Source of the DNA: Theodoxus fluviatilis
Lineage: Eukaryota; Mollusca; Gastropoda; Cycloneritida; Neritidae
Direction: 5' to 3'
Length of the DNA stretch: 10,000 nt
Assembly: GCA_034096865.1 (NCBI GenBank)
Contig: JAWQFJ010000620.1
Span: 274,177-284,176 of the forward strand
The notes beneath the pieces are model-generated. The model was not told the origin of the DNA. It ran no database searches and saw only the letters and a list, made by a program, of their open reading frames with translations. A program made the position numbers and the translations under genes. Below, piece after piece: positions 7,181 to 10,000 of the stretch (the first letter of the stretch is position 1; every line of letters begins with the position of its first letter).

Positions 7181-7504
7181 CAGGCCCCAGGCTAGCACTT
7201 CTACAGGCATGCTTGGAGTTCAGGCTTGCTGTTTCTCAGTGTTAATGTGACTATTGGTGTCACATGCGCTGCTGTGTTCCACATTTTCCAGTTGATCTTA
7301 GTCTTGTTCTTTTCTGTTTTCTCATATTCTTGATTGTGATGTTCTTGTCATCTGTGATTGCTACATAATTTATGTTTGCTGTTTTGTTCTTTGCATTGAT
7401 TATAACTACAGGGGATCTCCTTCTGAATCATCTGTTAGGTTCTGATCTTGAAGACCAAGATTGTTTTGATGTTGTCACCATTGTCACAGTCATTATCATT
7501 GTCT
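7181..7504. other. T-rich intronic-looking stretch, no gene
   Basis: T-rich sequence with many TTCT and TTGT runs and no motif-bearing frame. If the GPD gene reads through the window this is intron. The 471-aa frame that begins at 7372 depends entirely on the pyrimidine repeats that follow. Confidence 0.5.
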
Positions 7505-7519
7505 TTATCATCATCATCA

Positions 7520-8645
7520 TCTTCTTCTTCTTCTTCTTCTTCTTCTTCTTCTTCTTCTTCTTCTTCTCTTCTCTTCCTCTTCCTCTTCTTCTTCTTCTTC
7601 TTCTTCTTCTTCTTCTTCTTCTTCTTCTTCTTCTTCTTCTTCTTCTTCTTCTTTCTTCTTCTTCTTCTTTCTCTTTCTTCTTCCTTCTTCTTCCTTCTTC
7701 TTCTTCTTCTTTCTCTTTCTTCTTCCTTCTTCTTCCTTCTTCTTCTTCTTCTTCTTCTTCTTCTTCTTCCTTCTTCTTCCTTCTTCTTCTTCTCTTCTTC
7801 TTCTTCTTCTTCTTCTTCCTTTTCTTCTTCTTCTTCTCTCTCTCTTTTCTTCTTCTTCTCTCACTCTCTTTTCTTCTTCTTCTTCTTCTTCTTCTTCTTC
7901 TTCTTCTTCTTCTTCTTCCTTCCTCTTCCTTCCTCTTCTTCTCCTCTTCTCTTCTTCTTCTTCTTCTCTTCTTCTTCTCTTCTTCTTCTTCTTCTTCGTC
8001 TTCTTTTCTTCTTCTTCTTCTTCTTCTTCTTTCCCTCTCTTCTTCTCCTCTTCTTCTTCTTCTCTCTTCTTCTCCTCTTCTTCCTTCTTCTTCTCTTCTT
8101 CCTCTTCTTCCCTTCTTCTTCTCCTCCTTTTTCTTCTTCTTTCTTCTTCCCCCTCCTTCTTTTTTCTTCTTCTTTCTTCCTTCTTCTTCGTCCTTCTTCT
8201 TCCTTCTCCTTCTTCTTCTCTTTCTTCTTTCTTCTTCTTCTTCTTCTTCTTCTTCTTCTTCTTCTTCTTCTTCTTCTTCCTTCTTCTTCTTCTTCTTCTT
8301 CTTCTTCCCTCTTCTTCCATCTTCTTCCCCTTCTTCCCTCTTCTTCCCTCTTCTTCCCTCTTCTTCTTCTTCTTCTTCTTCTTCTTCTTCTTCTTCTTCT
8401 TCTTCTTCTTCTTCTTCTTCTTCTTCTTCTTCTTCTTCTTCTTCTTCTTCTTCTTCTTCTTCTTCTTCTTCTTCTTCTTCTTCTTCTTCTTCTTCTTCTT
8501 CTTCCTCTTCCTCTTCCTCTTCCTCTTCCTCTTCTTCTTCTTCTTCTTCTTCTTCTTCTTCTTCTTCTTCTTCTTCTTCTTCTTCTTCTTCTTCTTCTTC
8601 TCTCTCCTCTTCCTCTTCCTCTTCTCCTCTTCCTCTTCCTTCCTC
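7520..8645. repeat. 1.1-kb polypyrimidine tract, mainly (CTT)n
   Basis: Across 1,126 nt the plus strand holds only four purines, at 7863, 7998, 8190 and 8319. It consists of (CTT)n runs with CCTT, CTCT, CCTCTT and TTTC variants. The longest clean CTT run is roughly 8361-8500. A 42-bp block at about 7656-7697 is repeated at 7698-7739, and (CCTCTT)n lies near 8503-8530. Because no stop codon can be made from C and T alone, all three plus frames and most minus frames stay open and give serine/leucine/phenylalanine or glutamate/arginine/lysine polymers. These are not genes. Mirror-like purine/pyrimidine tracts of this kind can form intramolecular triplex DNA. Confidence 0.98.
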
Positions 8646-8646
8646 A

Positions 8647-8732
8647 TATAATAATAATAAAAATAACATAGCCTTCCTCATCATCATCATCATCATCTTC
8701 CTCCTCCTCCTCCTCCCTCCTCCTCCTCCTCC

Positions 8733-8779
<47 letters not shown>
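8647..8779. repeat. (ATA)n, (ATC)n and (TCC)n runs up to the splice acceptor
   Basis: After an AATA-type run (8647-8663) come ATC repeats (about 8678-8697), TCC repeats (8698-8732) and a second ATC run (8733-8779). The last ATC copy ends 17 nt before the AG of the GPD exon acceptor, so this repeat occupies the place where a branch point and pyrimidine tract are expected. Confidence 0.95.
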
Positions 8780-8796
8780 TTTATTGAATGTTGCAG

Positions 8797-8937
8797 GTGG
8801 CAATTCCTGATGTAGAGGTGGCTGCCAAGAATGCAGACATTCTCATCTTCGTCCTCCCACACCAGTTTGTCAAGAAAGTGTGCCTGACTCTTCAGGGCAA
8901 AATCAAGACAACCGCAATAGCCGTCTCTCTAATCAAG
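8797..8937 (+). CDS. GPD1: Internal exon of cytosolic NAD-dependent glycerol-3-phosphate dehydrogenase
   Basis: The enzyme interconverts dihydroxyacetone phosphate and glycerol-3-phosphate with NADH/NAD in the cytosol, linking glycolysis to lipid synthesis and the glycerophosphate shuttle. The exon encodes 47 residues starting [18 protein letters not shown] and including PHQF and, at its end, AVSLIK. By recall it aligns without gaps to human GPD1 residues 74-120, with about 28 identities. The Phe of PHQF matches the NAD-contacting Phe97, and the final Lys matches substrate-binding Lys120. The exon is phase 0 at both ends: acceptor TTGCAG at 8791-8796 and donor GTAAGG from 8938. The family continues with Gly after this Lys, which must come from the next exon, outside the window. 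The in-frame ATG at 8788 lies in the intron and is not a start. GPD1 and GPD1L cannot be separated from one exon. Confidence 0.92.
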
Positions 8938-10000
8938 GTAAGGGTACTACAGTGTACAGTAAATTATTCTAGTCAAACATGTAGTCTTATTTATTACAGC
9001 ACAGTTGTCTCTCTCATCATGTCTCTCTCTTCAAGGCACAGTGTATATGCAGTGTACAGTAATGTATTCCAGTCAGTATCAGTCTTATTCATAATAGCAC
9101 AGTTGTCTATCTCAATAAGGTGGGAGTGTACAGTAATGTATTCCAGTCAGTATCAGTCTTATTCATTATAGCACAGTTGTCTATCTCAATAAGGTGGGAG
9201 TGTACAGTAATGTATTCCAGTCAGTATCAGTCTTATTCATAATAGCACAGTTGTCTATCTCATCATGTCTCTCTCTTCAAGGCACAGTGTATATGCAGTG
9301 TACAGTAATGTATTCCAGTCAGTATCAGTCTTATTCATAATAGCACAGTTGTCTATCTCAATAAGGTGGGAGTGTACAGTAATGTATTACAGTCAGTATC
9401 AGTCTTATTCATTATAGCACAGTTGTCTATCTCAATAAGGTGGGAGTGTACAGTAATGTATTACAGTCAGTATCAGTCTTATTCATTATAGCACAGTTGT
9501 CTATCTCAATAAGGTGGGAGTGTACAGTAATGTATTCCAGTCAGTATCAGTCTTATTCATTACAGCACAGTTGTCTATCTCAATAAGGTGGGAGTGTACA
9601 GTAATGTATTCCAGTCAGTATCAGTCTTATTCACAATAGCACAGTTGTCTATCTCAATAAGGTGGGAGTGTACAGTAATGTATTCCAGTCAGTATTAGTC
9701 TTATTCATTATAGCACAGTTGTCTATCTCAATAAGGTGGGAGTGTACAGTAATGTATTCCAGTCAGTATCAGTCTTATTCATAATAGCACAGTTGTCTAT
9801 CTCATAAGGTGGGAGTGTACAGTAATGTATTCCAGTCAGTATCAGTCTTATTCATTACAGCACAGTTGTCTATCTCAATAAGGTGGGAGTGTACAGTAAT
9901 GTATTCCAGTCAGTATCAGTCTTATTCATTATAGCACAGTTGTCTATCTCAATAAGGTGGGAGTGTACAGTAATGTATTCCAGTCAGTATCAGTCTTATT
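8921..10000. repeat. Intronic minisatellite, 74-bp and 98-bp units
   Basis: Units begin with CACAGTTGTCT at 9000, 9098, 9172, 9246, 9344, 9418, 9492, 9566, 9640, 9714, 9788, 9861 and 9935. Spacing is 98 (9000 and 9246 units), 73 (9788 unit, one A lost) or 74 bp; the last copy is cut by the window end. The 74-bp form has CAATAAGGTGGGAGTGTACAG. The 98-bp form has CATCATGTCTCTCTCTTCAA then GGCACAGTGTATATGC before AGTGTACAG. Units differ at few bases (TTCCAG or TTACAG, CATTATAG, CATAATAG or CATTACAG), so the array is young or homogenised. A diverged first unit (8921-8999) overlaps the last 17 nt of the GPD exon and its donor. There are no unique spacers, so this is not a CRISPR-type array. Confidence 0.95.

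Noticed and set aside
7372..8787. Long frames of 376-471 aa on both strands rich in S/L/F or E/R/K
   Set aside because: They exist only because the 1.1-kb C/T tract cannot form stop codons. Several frames are open at once on both strands and none has a non-repeat domain.
8788..9171. 127-aa ORF starting with the ATG at 8788
   Set aside because: The ATG lies in the intron before the acceptor AG. The frame matches GPD only between 8797 and 8937 and then runs through the donor into repeats.
9000..10000. CRISPR-like or regularly spaced repeat array
   Set aside because: Units are contiguous at 74 or 98 bp with no unique spacers, and the setting is a eukaryotic intron.

Overview
The window looks like nuclear DNA from an invertebrate animal, most likely a mollusc and perhaps a gastropod. 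The reasons are one clean spliced exon with GT/AG borders, several decayed non-LTR retrotransposon and SINE pieces of the kind common in lophotrochozoan genomes, and a very heavy load of simple repeats. The species assignment is inference. Nothing suggests bacterial, viral or organellar DNA.

The only confidently recognised host gene is at the right end. Positions 8797-8937 (+) form one 47-codon internal exon of cytosolic NAD-dependent glycerol-3-phosphate dehydrogenase (GPD1/GPD1L family). The exon is flanked by an AG acceptor and a GTAAGG donor. The rest of that gene lies outside the window. No exon for the N-terminal Rossmann glycine motif was found upstream, so the preceding intron is probably longer than 8 kb if the gene model is right. 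The intron after the exon is filled to the window end by a 74/98-bp tandem repeat whose first unit appears to include the exon's own 3' end and splice donor.

Layout: 1-679, the decayed C-terminal end of a non-LTR reverse transcriptase ORF (+). 680-1655, no gene seen. 1656-1907, a strictly alternating purine-pyrimidine tract, GT-rich DNA and a (TC)n run. 2045-2458, a weak candidate first exon with TATA-like and ETS-like sites on the minus strand. 2656-3269, GA, AAT, CTG, GAG and CAG repeats. 3541-3702, the tRNA-derived head and body of a SINE (-). 3703-4857, AT-rich DNA without genes plus degenerate GA/GT repeats. 4858-5307, a (GA)n array and a (TC)n array facing each other. 5309-5440, the C-terminus of a second LINE ORF. 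5795-6441, (TC)n arrays containing a LINE 3' end and a 120-bp higher-order repeat. 6511-7180, inverted-repeat sequence with ACCGGTA motifs and a small MITE-like hairpin. 7520-8645, a 1,126-nt almost pure polypyrimidine tract. 8797-8937, the GPD exon. 8938-10000, minisatellite intron.

The long uninterrupted reading frames in the low-complexity blocks are composition artefacts. I found no convincing new multi-gene system. The most interesting structures are the junction-seeded intronic minisatellite, the kilobase polypyrimidine tract just upstream of a constitutive-looking exon, and the 104-nt alternating purine-pyrimidine tract.
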